Positions 13,201 to 23,021 of a stretch of DNA of 64,000 nt are shown piece after piece. Origin of the DNA: Sulfuritalea sp. GTDB lineage: Bacteria; Pseudomonadota; Gammaproteobacteria; Burkholderiales; Rhodocyclaceae. Where the stretch lies: assembly GCA_030651305.1 (NCBI GenBank), contig JAUSCI010000051.1:1-64000 (forward strand). The letters run 5' to 3'. Under the pieces are notes generated by a model. That model was not told where the DNA came from and ran no database searches. It saw only the letters and a program-made list of their open reading frames with translations. Both the position numbers and the translations under genes were made by a program. How positions within the stretch are numbered: the first letter of the stretch is position 1; the number at the start of each line of letters is the position of its first letter.

Positions 13201-13416
13201 TCGACCGTGCGCCGCTTCCGACCCATTACGTTGACGGCAGCCGCCGCGGTGCTGGCGATGATTCCGCTGACGCGACAGGTATTCTGGGGGCCGATGGCGG
13301 TGGCCATCATGGGCGGTCTGGTCGTCGCCACGGTGCTGACCTGCCTCTTTCTGCCAGCCCTGTATGCGGCGTGGTTCAGGGTCAAGGAGCCGGCCGCCGA
13401 CTTGGCTGCGGCGTAG
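10285..13416 (+). CDS. RND efflux permease, second copy
   Basis: A 1043-aa RND transporter with the same topology as pump 1 but a different sequence. The TM4 acidic pair is in LGLLVDDAIIAAEMM. The ATG at 10285 is in an ATGA overlap with adaptor 2. The reading frame is uninterrupted and full length, so both pumps should be functional. The operon ends here without an outer-membrane factor gene. The coding strand also carries long antisense open frames, a by-product of the high G+C content. Confidence 0.94.
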   Translation: MKQLNLSEWALRHQQMVLYLMIVFMVGGVLAFLQLGRAEDPDFTFKVMVVRTLWPGASAQQVEQQLTERIEKKLAETPWVDVLRTASKPGESLTIVLLKDYTPKTEVPEAWRQVRKKLDDIRHTLPPGVQGPFPNDEFGDVQMKIFALTAGDKTGYGMGDLRREADRLARELRRVEDVKKIELIGVQDEKIYIDVSPARLAAMGLVPTQVFDALQRQNAVVPAGQVETATDRVRLRVTGPFDSVDALREATLAVGGRAFRLGDIARVTRGLVDPPQPRMRVAGRDAVGLGIVMARGGNVIALGENLEKTMDRLKQNLPLGIDVHVVVDQPQIVKTSLNLFVSTLGEAIVIVLAVSFLSLGWRTGTVVALSIPLVLAITFLAMKAFGIDLQRISLGALVISLGLLVDDAIIAAEMMVVKMEQGWDRFKAATFAYTSTAFPMLTGTLITAAGFTPVGFAKSAAGEYTISIFQVVTISLLVSWIVAVVFTPWLGYKLLDPAKLRAIAEKHGGDIYESPFYRRFRALVVWCLRHRWLVIFATIAMFVLSLVAFNKGVQKQFFPSASRPEIMVDIWLPQGASLQATAREVKRVEALLEKDEGIASWSSYIGNGAPRFVLSLDQQLFADNFGQMLIVAKGLKEREEVKSRLEAAFNAPDGSWSHLRLRVVRMENGPPVGYPVQFRISGEDLAALRDGAESIATVMRAHPNLRNVNFDWNERIKAVRVEIDQDRARALGVSSQDVALTLQGWLVGATVTQFREDDQLIDVVWRAGAERGAGNADGGAADPRTLTRLPDLDIVAASGRHIPLAQVARLVPVLEEGLIWRRDRLPTITVRADIVGSLQPPAASAQVDQQLGALRSNLPPGFRVEIGGMTEESSKSEKPIMAVVPLMVVGVTILLMIQLQSISRTILVLLTAPLGLIGVTLALLVLQVPYGFVANLGVIALMGMILRNSVILVDQIEQDEASGKSEWEAIVGSTVRRFRPITLTAAAAVLAMIPLTRQVFWGPMAVAIMGGLVVATVLTCLFLPALYAAWFRVKEPAADLAAA

Positions 13417-13442
13417 AATCCCACCCTTTCCAGCTTCGCTAG

Positions 13443-13464
13443 TATATTAGTGTGTGCTAATATA
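13443..13464. promoter_or_regulatory. Inverted repeat upstream of pcm (candidate operator)
   Basis: TATATTAG (13443-13450), a 6-nt TGTGTG spacer and CTAATATA (13457-13464) form a perfect 8-bp inverted repeat. It is strikingly A+T-rich in a G+C-rich neighbourhood and lies 17 nt before the pcm ATG. An operator overlapping the core promoter of the pcm - rhodanese - tolC genes is the simplest reading. The binding protein is unknown. A short RNA hairpin is the alternative. Confidence 0.5.
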
Positions 13465-13481
13465 TAAACCTTGGAGACATC

Positions 13482-14138
13482 ATGAATATCGAACAAGCCC
13501 GTTTCAACATGATCGAACAGCAACTGCGCCCCGGGAAGGTGCTGAATCCGGACGTGCTCGAGGTGCTGTCCGTGGTCAAGCGCGAAGAGTTTGTGCCGCC
13601 GGCCCATCGGAGATTGGCCTTTGCCGACACGCAGATTCCGCTGGGAGGGGCCGCCGGCGCACGCATGTTTTCGCCGCGAATCGAAGCCCACGCCCTGCAG
13701 GCGCTGGCGATGAAAGCGCATGAAAGTGTATTCGAAGTCGGCGCCGGTTCCGGTTACATGGCGGCCTTGCTGGGCGCCCATGCCGATCGCGTATGGTCGA
13801 TCGAGGTTGATCCGCAACTGGCCGTGATGGCTAGCGACAATCTGCGTCGGGCCGGGGTGAACAACGTTTCCGTCGAGGTCGGTAACGGCCTGGTCGGCTT
13901 GCCCGCTCACGCGCCTTACGATGTCATCATGGTTTCGGGCGCCGTCCCCGCGGTACCCCGGGCATTGCTCGACCAGCTCAAGCCGGGCGGGCGTCTGTTC
14001 GCCATCGAAGGTGCCGCTCCGGCCATGCAGGCGGTGTTGTATACCCGGGTGGGCCAGGATTTCCGGCGGGTAGCCGTATTCGAAACCGTGGTGGATTCCT
14101 TGCGCGACGCCGAACCGGCGCCGGCTTTCGTATTTTGA
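13482..14138 (+). CDS. pcm: Protein-L-isoaspartate O-methyltransferase family protein
   Basis: A 218-aa class I SAM methyltransferase of the PCMT family, which methylates isoaspartyl residues of damaged proteins. The SAM motif is EVGAGSGYMAALL, preceded by the family-typical N-terminus (MIEQQLRP, VKREEFVP, FADTQIPL). A purine-rich Shine-Dalgarno (ttggaga) precedes the ATG. The rhodanese gene starts 4 nt after the stop. In Betaproteobacteria this gene commonly sits upstream of tolC and waaA, as here. Some members of this subgroup lack demonstrated isoaspartate activity. Confidence 0.88.
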   Translation: MNIEQARFNMIEQQLRPGKVLNPDVLEVLSVVKREEFVPPAHRRLAFADTQIPLGGAAGARMFSPRIEAHALQALAMKAHESVFEVGAGSGYMAALLGAHADRVWSIEVDPQLAVMASDNLRRAGVNNVSVEVGNGLVGLPAHAPYDVIMVSGAVPAVPRALLDQLKPGGRLFAIEGAAPAMQAVLYTRVGQDFRRVAVFETVVDSLRDAEPAPAFVF

Positions 14139-14142
14139 GCCC

Positions 14143-14466
14143 ATGCGCCAGATGTCCGCGCTCGAACTCAAGGAATGGCTGGCCGATGCCCAGCGGACCA
14201 AGCCGGTACTGCTTGACGTACGCGAGCCCTGGGAGTTCGAAGCCTGCCGCATCGCCGGTTCGCAATCCATGCCGATGCGTGGCGTCCCTGCCCGCCATGG
14301 CGAACTGAAGCGGGACACGGATATTGTGATGATCTGCCATCACGGCGCGCGCAGCTTTCAGGCCGGAATGTTTCTGGAGCATATGGGTTTCACCAGCGTC
14401 ATCAACCTGCAGGGCGGTGTTGCCGCCTGGGCGCGGGATGTTGATCCAGCAATGCCAACGTATTGA
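14143..14466 (+). CDS. Rhodanese-like sulfurtransferase domain protein
   Basis: A 107-aa single-domain rhodanese. It has the LLDVREPWEFE segment and an active-site loop MICHHGARS, whose Cys would carry the persulfide. The C-terminal INLQGGVAAWA is typical. It lies 4 nt after pcm and 25 nt before the likely tolC start. It probably acts as a cytoplasmic sulfur carrier; its partner is not evident. Confidence 0.88.
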   Translation: MRQMSALELKEWLADAQRTKPVLLDVREPWEFEACRIAGSQSMPMRGVPARHGELKRDTDIVMICHHGARSFQAGMFLEHMGFTSVINLQGGVAAWARDVDPAMPTY

Positions 14467-14491
14467 TAGTGGAATAGAACGCGGAGTCCGT

Positions 14492-15826
14492 ATGCGAAAA
14501 GTACTTCCCCTGATGATTGCCGGCTGTCTTTCTGCCGGCGGGTTTGTCGAACTTGCCCAAGGCGCCGACCTGATGACCGTGTATCGGGACGCCGTCGCCT
14601 ACGATGCGCAATATGCATCGGCGCGCGCCGCGCTCGAGGCCGGACGCGAAAAACTGCCGCAGGGGAGAGCCGGCTTGTTGCCGACCGCCGGACTGTCCGG
14701 CAATACAACCTGGAATGACATTGACACTACACGGCGGGTGAGCGGCGCTACCGAAACCAACACTTCATACAACAGCAACGGTTGGACCGTGAGCCTCTCG
14801 CAACCGCTCTTCCGCTGGCAGAACTGGGTAGCCTACACGCAGTCGGAGCTTGCCGTGGCGCAAGCCGAAGCGCAGTTCGGACTGGCGCGGCAGGAGCTGA
14901 TCGTGCGCGCCGCCCAAGCCTACTTCGACGTGCTGCTGGCGCAGGATACGCTGGCGACGGCACAGGCACAGAAAGTGGCGATCGCCGAACAGCTCGAATC
15001 GGCCAAGCGCAATTTCGAGGTCGGCACCGCAACCATCACCGACACCCATGAAGCCCAGGCGCGCTATGACCTGACCTACGCGCAGGAAATTGCCGCCGAC
15101 AATGATCTGACCGTGAAACGACAGGTATTGCGCTCCGTCATCGGCAAGGAGCCGGAAGGCCTGAAGAACATCAAGCCCGGCGTGCAACTGGCCCGTCCGC
15201 AACCGGACGACATCAACAAATGGGTTGCAATGGCTGAGTCCGCGAGCGCGTCCGTGCAGATTTATCAGGCCCTGTACGAGATAGCGGTGCGGGAGATCGA
15301 AAAGCAGCGCGCCGGGCATTATCCGACTCTCGATCTGGTGGCGACCCGAGGCCGTAGTTCCGCTACCAACAGCACAACATTTGGCGTCGGCAGCGACAGC
15401 AATGCGAGCACTATCGGCCTCCAACTGGCGATCCCGATCTTCGCCGGCGGCGCGGTCGTTTCCAAGGATCGCGAAGCCGTTGCGCTGAAGGAAAAGGCCG
15501 GCGCCGATCTGGAAAATGCACGCCGCACTGCGGCGCTCAATGCCCGCCAGGCCTACCTCGGGGTGAGCTCCGGGCTGGCACAGGTAAAGGCTTATGAAGC
15601 GGCGTTGACGTCCTCGCAATCAGCGCTGGATTCGAACAAGCTGGGTTATGAAGTCGGTGTGCGCATCAACATCGATGTATTGAACGCGCAAAGCCAGCTC
15701 TTCGACACCCGCCAGAAGCTGGCCAAGGCCCGGCTGGACACGCTGGCGGCTTTGCTCAAGCTCAAGGCCGCGGCCGGCAGCCTGGGTGAAGACGACGTCG
15801 CGGCGATCAACGCCCTGCTGCAGTAA
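14492..15826 (+). CDS. tolC: TolC-family outer-membrane channel protein
   Basis: A 444-aa outer-membrane efflux protein with two repeats of the TolC/OEP domain, probably the exit duct for RND and type I systems. The ATG at 14492 begins a standard signal peptide (cleavage near AQGADLM). Longer in-frame starts are upstream but would precede the signal sequence. Conserved features include the repeats around residues 150-200 and 350-410, rich in Ala, Gln and Leu and forming the alpha-barrel. It closes the pcm - rhodanese - tolC set and may serve the two upstream pumps, which lack their own channel. Confidence 0.92.
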   Translation: MRKVLPLMIAGCLSAGGFVELAQGADLMTVYRDAVAYDAQYASARAALEAGREKLPQGRAGLLPTAGLSGNTTWNDIDTTRRVSGATETNTSYNSNGWTVSLSQPLFRWQNWVAYTQSELAVAQAEAQFGLARQELIVRAAQAYFDVLLAQDTLATAQAQKVAIAEQLESAKRNFEVGTATITDTHEAQARYDLTYAQEIAADNDLTVKRQVLRSVIGKEPEGLKNIKPGVQLARPQPDDINKWVAMAESASASVQIYQALYEIAVREIEKQRAGHYPTLDLVATRGRSSATNSTTFGVGSDSNASTIGLQLAIPIFAGGAVVSKDREAVALKEKAGADLENARRTAALNARQAYLGVSSGLAQVKAYEAALTSSQSALDSNKLGYEVGVRINIDVLNAQSQLFDTRQKLAKARLDTLAALLKLKAAAGSLGEDDVAAINALLQ

Positions 15827-15872
15827 GGCAAAGTTTCTCCGCTGGATAATAGGCAGCGACAGGAGAGTTCCG

Positions 15873-16442
15873 ATGCTGAATGAACAACTGGAGTACATCA
15901 GCCCGGAAGACTATCTGCGGCTGGAAGCGCAAAGCCCGGTGCGGCACGAATACGTGGCCGGCGGGATTTATGCGATGACCGGCGCCAGCCTGCGTCATAA
16001 CATCATTGCCCTGAATCTTGCATCCGCCCTTCGCGCCCACCTCAAAGCATCGCCGTGCCGGGTTTTCATCGAGGGCGTCAAGCTGCATGTCGCGCGCGAC
16101 AAAGCCTATTACTACCCCGATGTCATCGTCAGTTGCGATCCGCGTCTGCAATCCATCACCGGCGATTCGATGGCGATCGATCAACCCACCGTTCTGGTGG
16201 AGGTGCTGTCCACGTCGACCGAGGGTGTCGATCGCCGCGAAAAGTTCCTCGCCTACCGCAAGCTCGCCAGCCTCAAGGAATATGTGCTGGTCCAGCAGGA
16301 CCGAATCGAGGTCGAGCTGTTCCGGCGGCAGGGCGACGTTGGTTGGGAGCACTGGGTATTCAGTGCGGGCGACGAGCTGTTGCTGGCCAGCCTGGATTTT
16401 CGCTGTTCGCTGAGTGACGTCTATGACGGCGGCGGACTTTGA
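15873..16442 (+). CDS. Uma2-family (DUF820) restriction-endonuclease-like protein
   Basis: A 189-aa Uma2 protein with the PD-(D/E)XK nuclease-like fold. It has the characteristic SPEDYLRLEAQSPVRHEYVAG start, a central YYYPDVIVSC carrying the acidic residue, and VEVLSTSTEGVDRREKF with the ExxS/D-R-K pattern. AGGAG lies about 8 nt before the ATG. The family is abundant in cyanobacteria and sporadic in proteobacteria, with no established function, so this singleton is likely acquired. It is convergent with waaA, with 14 nt between the stops. Confidence 0.85.
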   Translation: MLNEQLEYISPEDYLRLEAQSPVRHEYVAGGIYAMTGASLRHNIIALNLASALRAHLKASPCRVFIEGVKLHVARDKAYYYPDVIVSCDPRLQSITGDSMAIDQPTVLVEVLSTSTEGVDRREKFLAYRKLASLKEYVLVQQDRIEVELFRRQGDVGWEHWVFSAGDELLLASLDFRCSLSDVYDGGGL

Positions 16443-16456
16443 TGCGGTGACAGCGT

Positions 16457-17695
16457 TCAGGCGATCAGCGCCAGCGTTCGTTTCGTGGCGCCGCTATGTC
16501 GCTCGGCAAATGCCCGCCCGGCTGCACCCATCTGTTGTCGCTGCCCTGCATCCGACAGCAGAAATTCGACCCGATGCACCAGGTCAAGCGCATCGGTGAT
16601 CGCCAGCGCCGCATTGCAGGCTATCGCTTCTCGTGCCGCTTCGGCAAAGTTCCGCGTTGACGGGCCGATCAGGATAGGCGTACCGCAGGCCGCCGCTTCG
16701 ATCAGGTTCTGGCTGCCGAAATCAAGCAGGCTGCCGCCAATGAAGGCAAGGTCGGCTGACGCGTAGTAGGCACACATTTCGCCCATGCTGTCGCCGATCA
16801 GCACCGCCGTTGATGCTGCAATGGCTGCGCCGTCGCTACGCCGCTGCACCTGAAAGCCACGCTCGGTCGCCAGCCGCGTCACCTCGGCGAAGCGTTGCGG
16901 ATGGCGCGGCACCAGCACCAGCAACGCTTCGCCGGCCCCGCAATTTTTCCACGCATCGAGGATCAGCGCTTCCTCGCCTTCGCGGGTGCTGGCCGCCAGC
17001 CAGACGGGGCGGCGGCCATGGCCGGCGCGAAGCTCGCGGCCCAGTGCAAGCTGTTCGGCCGGCGCCGCGATGTCGAACTTGATGTTGCCGGTGACAGTCA
17101 CTTTTCGCGCGCCGAGCTTTTCGAGGCGCAGAGCGTCATCGGCCGACTGCGCACCAATGGCTGTCAGCCCGTGCAGCGCTTCCCGCGTCAACGCGGGAAA
17201 TATCGCATAACGCCGCGCCGAGCGTTCCGACAGCCGGGCGTTGACCAAACTCAGCGGCACCTTCTCCCGCCGGCAGGCAGCAATCAGGTTCGGCCACAAC
17301 TCCGTCTCCATGATGAGACCGAATTGCGGCCGGTAGTGGCGCAGAAAGCGCCGCATCGCCCAGGGTGTGTCGTAGGGAAGGTAAACGCGATCCACGCTGT
17401 CGCCAAACAGCGCTTCGGACGTCGCACGCCCGGTGGGGGTCATGTGGGTGAACAGGATGCGGTGGCCTGGATAACGCTCGCGCAAGGCTGCCACCAGCGG
17501 CTGCGCGGCGCGCGTTTCACCGACCGAGACAGCGTGCAGCCAGATAGTCGGCGCTGACGGAGCGGCGGCGAAGTATCCCAAGCGCTCGCCCCAGTGTCGA
17601 AGGTATTCCGGTTGCCGGCGGGCGCGCCAGAGCAGATGCAGGACCGCCCAGGGCAACAGGGCGAGGACGACGAGGGTATAGATCAGGCGTGCCAT
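16457..17695 (-). CDS. waaA: 3-deoxy-D-manno-octulosonic acid transferase (Kdo transferase)
   Basis: WaaA (KdtA, GT30) adds Kdo from CMP-Kdo to lipid A precursor at the inner membrane. The 412-aa protein has an N-terminal hydrophobic anchor, then LHAVSVGETRAAQPL, FTHMTPTGRAT and LIMETELWPNLI, all family hallmarks, and the C-terminal half ends in the nucleotide-binding segment FIGGSLLDFGSQNLIEAAACG. The ATG at 17695 overlaps the waaC stop by one base (TGATG), indicating translational coupling. Confidence 0.95.
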   Translation of the reverse strand: MARLIYTLVVLALLPWAVLHLLWRARRQPEYLRHWGERLGYFAAAPSAPTIWLHAVSVGETRAAQPLVAALRERYPGHRILFTHMTPTGRATSEALFGDSVDRVYLPYDTPWAMRRFLRHYRPQFGLIMETELWPNLIAACRREKVPLSLVNARLSERSARRYAIFPALTREALHGLTAIGAQSADDALRLEKLGARKVTVTGNIKFDIAAPAEQLALGRELRAGHGRRPVWLAASTREGEEALILDAWKNCGAGEALLVLVPRHPQRFAEVTRLATERGFQVQRRSDGAAIAASTAVLIGDSMGEMCAYYASADLAFIGGSLLDFGSQNLIEAAACGTPILIGPSTRNFAEAAREAIACNAALAITDALDLVHRVEFLLSDAGQRQQMGAAGRAFAERHSGATKRTLALIA

Positions 17696-18663
17696 CAGAG
17701 CAATGACAGCGCCGCCGCGGTGGCGTCGTCGATGCCGGGCGGTCGGCCGCGGGTGCCGAGATTGACGGCCGGCGTTGTCGCAAGAACTCCGGTCAGCGCC
17801 GGATCGGATGCGCTGAACAGCGCCAGTGTCGGTCGCCCGAGCGCGGCAGCAAGATGCACCAGGCCGGTATCGACGCCAATGACGATGCGTGCGGCCGCGA
17901 GTTGTGCAGCGAGCTTGGTCAAACTCATCGGCGGCAAGACGACGGCGTCGGGAATTGCCAGCGCCAGCCGTGCTGCGCGCACTCGTTCCGTTGCGTTGCC
18001 GGCCGGCAGCAGACAAGTGAGCCCTTTCTCGCGCAAGCGGCAGCCCAGCTCGATCCAGCGCTCTTCCGGCCACAACTTGTCGTCGCGCGAGGTTGCGGTG
18101 AGCAGCACCGCGGTTGCCAGTTCAGAAGTTATGCAAAGCGGTATCCCCTGGTGGGACGGCTCTGGCGGGACGGCGATTCCATAGTCTGGTGTCGGCGATC
18201 CCGTGTAGCCGGCCGCTTGTGCGGCAAGACGGCGGTTGCGCTCGACGGCATGGAGATTTTTCGGCACCTCGAATGTCGCATCGTAAAAGCGCGACGCCAG
18301 CGATTCGCGCGCCGATGAAGCGGCATATCCGCAGCGCCGGCCCTGCGCCATGCGGGTGATCAGCGCGCTCTTCAGCAGACCTTGCGTATCGATCACCAGA
18401 TCGTAGCCTTGCTCTCGCAGCATGGAACGAAAGTCACGCATTTCCCGCCACGCGGTTGCGGCAAACAGCGAGCCGCGCCAGCGCCGCAGCGCCACCGGAA
18501 TCACGCGCCGCACGCCGGGATGCAATCGGGCTATGTCGGCAAAACTCTCTTCCACCACCCAGTCGATATTGGCTTCGGGATACTCGCGACGCAGGTCGGT
18601 AACGACCGGGAGGTTGTGAACCACGTCGCCAAGGGAGGATGTTTTGATGAGAAGAATGCGCAT
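17695..18663 (-). CDS. waaC: Lipopolysaccharide heptosyltransferase I
   Basis: WaaC (GT9) transfers L-glycero-D-manno-heptose from the ADP-heptose donor to Kdo2-lipid A in the cytoplasm. The 322-aa protein starts with MRILLIKTSSLGDVVHNLP, the near-invariant GT9 N-terminus, and contains NIDWVVEE and the donor-site segment VIGVDTGLVHLAAALGRPT. It is the first gene of a waaC-waaA unit, divergent from the WaaE-like transferase with an 80-nt gap. Confidence 0.94.
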   Translation of the reverse strand: MRILLIKTSSLGDVVHNLPVVTDLRREYPEANIDWVVEESFADIARLHPGVRRVIPVALRRWRGSLFAATAWREMRDFRSMLREQGYDLVIDTQGLLKSALITRMAQGRRCGYAASSARESLASRFYDATFEVPKNLHAVERNRRLAAQAAGYTGSPTPDYGIAVPPEPSHQGIPLCITSELATAVLLTATSRDDKLWPEERWIELGCRLREKGLTCLLPAGNATERVRAARLALAIPDAVVLPPMSLTKLAAQLAAARIVIGVDTGLVHLAAALGRPTLALFSASDPALTGVLATTPAVNLGTRGRPPGIDDATAAALSLL

Positions 18664-18743
18664 CGTTAGGGGCGGGATGACGCCTTGCGCCGTAAAATGC
18701 GTCCCGAGCGCAATTATAGCTGCCCACGACTTCCGACGACCGC

Positions 18744-19511
18744 ATGCCGATATCCGCAGTCCTGATAACCAAGAACGCCGCCCGCCAGCTTGACGACTGT
18801 CTGGCGAGCGTGAGGTTTTGCGATGAAATCATCGTCGTCGATTCAGGCAGCATCGATGGCACCGCAGAGATTGCGCAACGGCATGGCGCAAGAGTAATCC
18901 AGTCCGACTGGCACGGCTTCGGCCCGCAGAAGCAGTTTGCCGTCGAACAGGCGACCCACGACTGGGTACTCTGTATTGATGCCGATGAGCGGGTGAGCGA
19001 GAACCTGCGGAGCAGCATCAACGCGGTATTGTCAGCGCCAGCGCGGTGCGTCCCTTCGGGAACTTTCACTGCCTATCGTTTCGCCCGCTGCAACCGTTTC
19101 ATGGGGCGCTACCTGCGGCATGGCGAGGGTTATCCCGACTGGAACGTGCGTCTCTTCGACCGCCGCCATGCGCGCTGGTCGGCCGACGCGGTACACGAGA
19201 AAGTGCTTGTTGCCGGTGAAATCGGAACGCTGCAAGGCGATCTGCTGCACGAGTCGGCGGAGTCGCTGGAAAACTATCTCGCCAAACAAAATCGCTACAG
19301 CACTCTTGCAGCGCAGGAGGCCTTGGCGAGCGGAAAGCGGGCGACGGTGATGCATCTGTTGTCCTCTCCCTTGCTGCGCTTTGTCAAGTTCTACTTCTTC
19401 CGTTTGGGTCTGCTCGACGGCCTTCCCGGCTTCGTGCACATCCTCGCCGGCTGTTCGGCCAGCTTCGCCAAGTATGCGAAAATGCTGGCTTTTCAGAGAA
19501 ACAGCGAATGA
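18744..19511 (+). CDS. Family 2 glycosyltransferase, WaaE/KdtX-like (LPS core)
   Basis: A 255-aa GT-A enzyme. [18 protein letters not shown] and VDSGSIDGT are the nucleotide-sugar-binding start, CIDADER is the DxD-type metal motif, and [13 protein letters not shown] plus VHEKVLV are typical of the WaaE group that adds a beta-linked hexose to inner-core heptose. The C-terminal third has amphipathic/hydrophobic segments likely to associate with the membrane. It overlaps the following epimerase gene by 4 nt and is divergent from waaC, which fits LPS core assembly. The exact sugar is an inference. Confidence 0.85.
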   Translation: MPISAVLITKNAARQLDDCLASVRFCDEIIVVDSGSIDGTAEIAQRHGARVIQSDWHGFGPQKQFAVEQATHDWVLCIDADERVSENLRSSINAVLSAPARCVPSGTFTAYRFARCNRFMGRYLRHGEGYPDWNVRLFDRRHARWSADAVHEKVLVAGEIGTLQGDLLHESAESLENYLAKQNRYSTLAAQEALASGKRATVMHLLSSPLLRFVKFYFFRLGLLDGLPGFVHILAGCSASFAKYAKMLAFQRNSE

Positions 19512-20507
19512 AAGTTCTGCTTACCGGCGCCGCCGGTTTTATCGGCATGCACGTCTGTGAGCGTTTGCTGGCACGTGGTGACGAGGTGGTCGGGGTGGAT
19601 AACCTTAACGACTACTACGACGTGGCCTTGAAGGAGGCGCGCCTGGCGCGCCTCACACCCAATCCGCGCTTCAGTCTTTTCCGGCAGGATATCGCCGACC
19701 GGGAAGGAATCGCCGAACTGTTCGCCCGCGAACGCCCGCAGCGCGTCATCAATCTGGCCGCGCAGGCCGGTGTGCGCTATTCGCTGCAGAATCCGCATGC
19801 CTACGTCGATAGCAACGTGGTCGGCTTCGTGAATATTCTCGAAGGCTGTCGCCACAGCGGAGTCGAGCATTTCGTCTATGCCAGCAGTTCCAGCATCTAC
19901 GGCGGCAACGAGCGCATGCCCTTCTCGGAGCACGACAACGTTGACCACCCGGTCAGCCTCTACGCCGCGACCAAGAAGGCCAACGAACTGATGGCACATA
20001 CCTACAGCCATCTGTTCGCACTGCCGACTACCGGCCTGCGCCTATTTACCGTCTACGGGCCGTGGGGCCGCCCAGACATGGCCCTGTTTCTATTCACCAA
20101 GGCCATCCTCGAAGACCGTCCGATCGACGTCTTCAACCACGGCAGGATGCGGCGCGACTTCACTTACATCGACGACATTGCCGAATGCGTGATCCGCGTA
20201 CTCGATCGTCCGCCGCGGGCCAACCCGGACTTTGACAAGCAGACCCCCGATCCGGCGACAAGCTGGGCGCCCTATCGCGTGTTAAACGTCGGCAACCACC
20301 AGCCGGTGGAACTGATAGCCTACATCGAGGCGCTGGAACAGGCTTTGGGCAAGAAGGCGACGAAGAACTTTCTGCCGCTGCAGGACGGTGACGTGCCGGC
20401 AACCCATGCCGATACCGCTGAACTCACCCGCATCACCGGCTTTTCACCCGCTACGCCCGTGGTCGACGGTGTGTGCCGCTTTGTCGATTGGTACCGGACC
20501 TACATGA

Positions 20508-20515
<8 letters not shown>
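19508..20515 (+). CDS. UDP-glucuronate 4-epimerase-type NAD-dependent epimerase
   Basis: A 335-aa extended SDR with [10 protein letters not shown] (NAD-binding), [34 protein letters not shown] and catalytic YAATKK. The NDYYDV...LK pattern and the [13 protein letters not shown] segment are the signature of UDP-glucuronate 4-epimerases, which supply UDP-galacturonate for capsule or core. The ATG overlaps the preceding GT2 stop, and the 3' end overlaps manC by 8 nt. A different UDP-hexose substrate cannot be excluded. Confidence 0.88.
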
Positions 20516-22114
<1,599 letters not shown>

Positions 22115-22124
22115 TGGCCACATT

Positions 22125-22415
22125 ATGAAGTTATCCTCTGTGTCTCAGACAAAGAATCAGTTGAGCGCCCTTCTGGAGCAGGTGCGCCAAGGCGAAACCG
22201 TGGTTATTACCGACCATGATCGTCCGGTGGCCAAGATTACGGCCATGGCATCGAATGACGGAGTCGGCTTGCGAGGCGATATCGAGTGGCTCGAGCGCAA
22301 CGGAATTGTCCGGCGCGGCGGCGGCGGCTTTTATGCCCTGAAGCCGCCTGTGGTGCCGACGCAGGGGAGCAGTGCCCTGGCCGCCTTGCTGGATGAGCGC
22401 CAGACCGGGCGATGA
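22125..22415 (+). CDS. Phd/YefM-family antitoxin
   Basis: A 96-aa protein with the Phd/YefM pattern KNQLSALLEQVRQGETVVIT and PVAKI in the N-terminal DNA-binding dimerisation half, and a flexible C-terminus expected to wrap the toxin. It overlaps the PIN toxin gene by 4 nt, the usual antitoxin-first order. A consensus TATAAT (22110-22115) lies only 9 nt before the ATG, so the transcript would be leaderless or nearly so. No convincing -35 was seen. Autorepression with the toxin is expected from the family. Confidence 0.9.
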   Translation: MKLSSVSQTKNQLSALLEQVRQGETVVITDHDRPVAKITAMASNDGVGLRGDIEWLERNGIVRRGGGGFYALKPPVVPTQGSSALAALLDERQTGR

Positions 22416-22843
22416 ACTTCTGGGACAGTTCGGCGATCCTGCCGCTGCTGGTGGCGGAATCCGATACTGCGGAGATGCGGAACTTCTACCAAGCTCAGCC
22501 CGAAATGGTCGCGTGGTGGGGTACACCCGTCGAATGCACATCGGCGCTGGCTCGCCTGGAGCGTGAAGGCAAACTCGATGCACCGGCGGTCGGCAGGGCT
22601 CAGCGTCAGCTCAAGTTTCTGCAAGACCAGTGGCACGAGGTGCAGCCGGTCGAATTGGTCCGCCAGACCGCGCAGCGGCTGCTTCGCGTTCATCCCTTGC
22701 GGGCGGCTGATGCCTTGCAGCTTGCATCGGCCGTGGTCGTGTGCGATCACCGGCCGCAAACCTGGGGTTTCGTTTGCCTGGACGACCGACTGTCCGCCGC
22801 CGCCGAGCGGGAAGGCTTTCAGCTTATGCCGGGTCGAGAATAA
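22412..22843 (+). CDS. VapC-like PIN-domain ribonuclease toxin
   Basis: A 143-aa PIN-domain protein. The acidic metal-binding residues are visible: Asp5 (NFWDSSA), Glu41 (TPVECTSAL), Asp100 (HPLRAADALQLA) and Asp124/125 (CLDDRL). It would cleave RNA unless bound by the overlapping antitoxin. The pair sits between a broken and an intact gmd, which marks it as an insertion into the GDP-sugar genes. All catalytic positions are present, so it appears active. Confidence 0.9.
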   Translation: MNFWDSSAILPLLVAESDTAEMRNFYQAQPEMVAWWGTPVECTSALARLEREGKLDAPAVGRAQRQLKFLQDQWHEVQPVELVRQTAQRLLRVHPLRAADALQLASAVVVCDHRPQTWGFVCLDDRLSAAAEREGFQLMPGRE

Positions 22844-22876
22844 TGCGGCCTGAAAAGCCGAACAAGGAGCATCCAA

Positions 22877-23008
22877 ATGGCTGAGCAACTGCGGCGGTAT
22901 GACCCCAAGATCGTTGATGCCGTGCGCGAGATCATCCTCAAGCACGCCTCGATATCTCGCTGCATTCGAGTCGTTGGCAAATCGCCTGCGCAGGACATTA
23001 TCAAGTAA
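22877..23008 (+). CDS. Small hypothetical ORF or gene remnant
   Basis: A 43-codon frame from an ATG preceded by AAGGAGC at good spacing to a TAA 13 nt before gmd. The first 20 residues look like an amphipathic helix (MAEQLRRYDPKIVDAVREII). No family was recognised. It may be the start of a gene cut off when the region was rearranged, or a short coupled leader of gmd. Confidence 0.35.
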   Translation: MAEQLRRYDPKIVDAVREIILKHASISRCIRVVGKSPAQDIIK

Positions 23009-23021
23009 AGGCTAAATTTCA

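Noticed and set aside
16018-16417. Overlapping plus-strand frames inside the Uma2 gene
   Set aside because: Out-of-frame shadows of a gene with clear Uma2 motifs.
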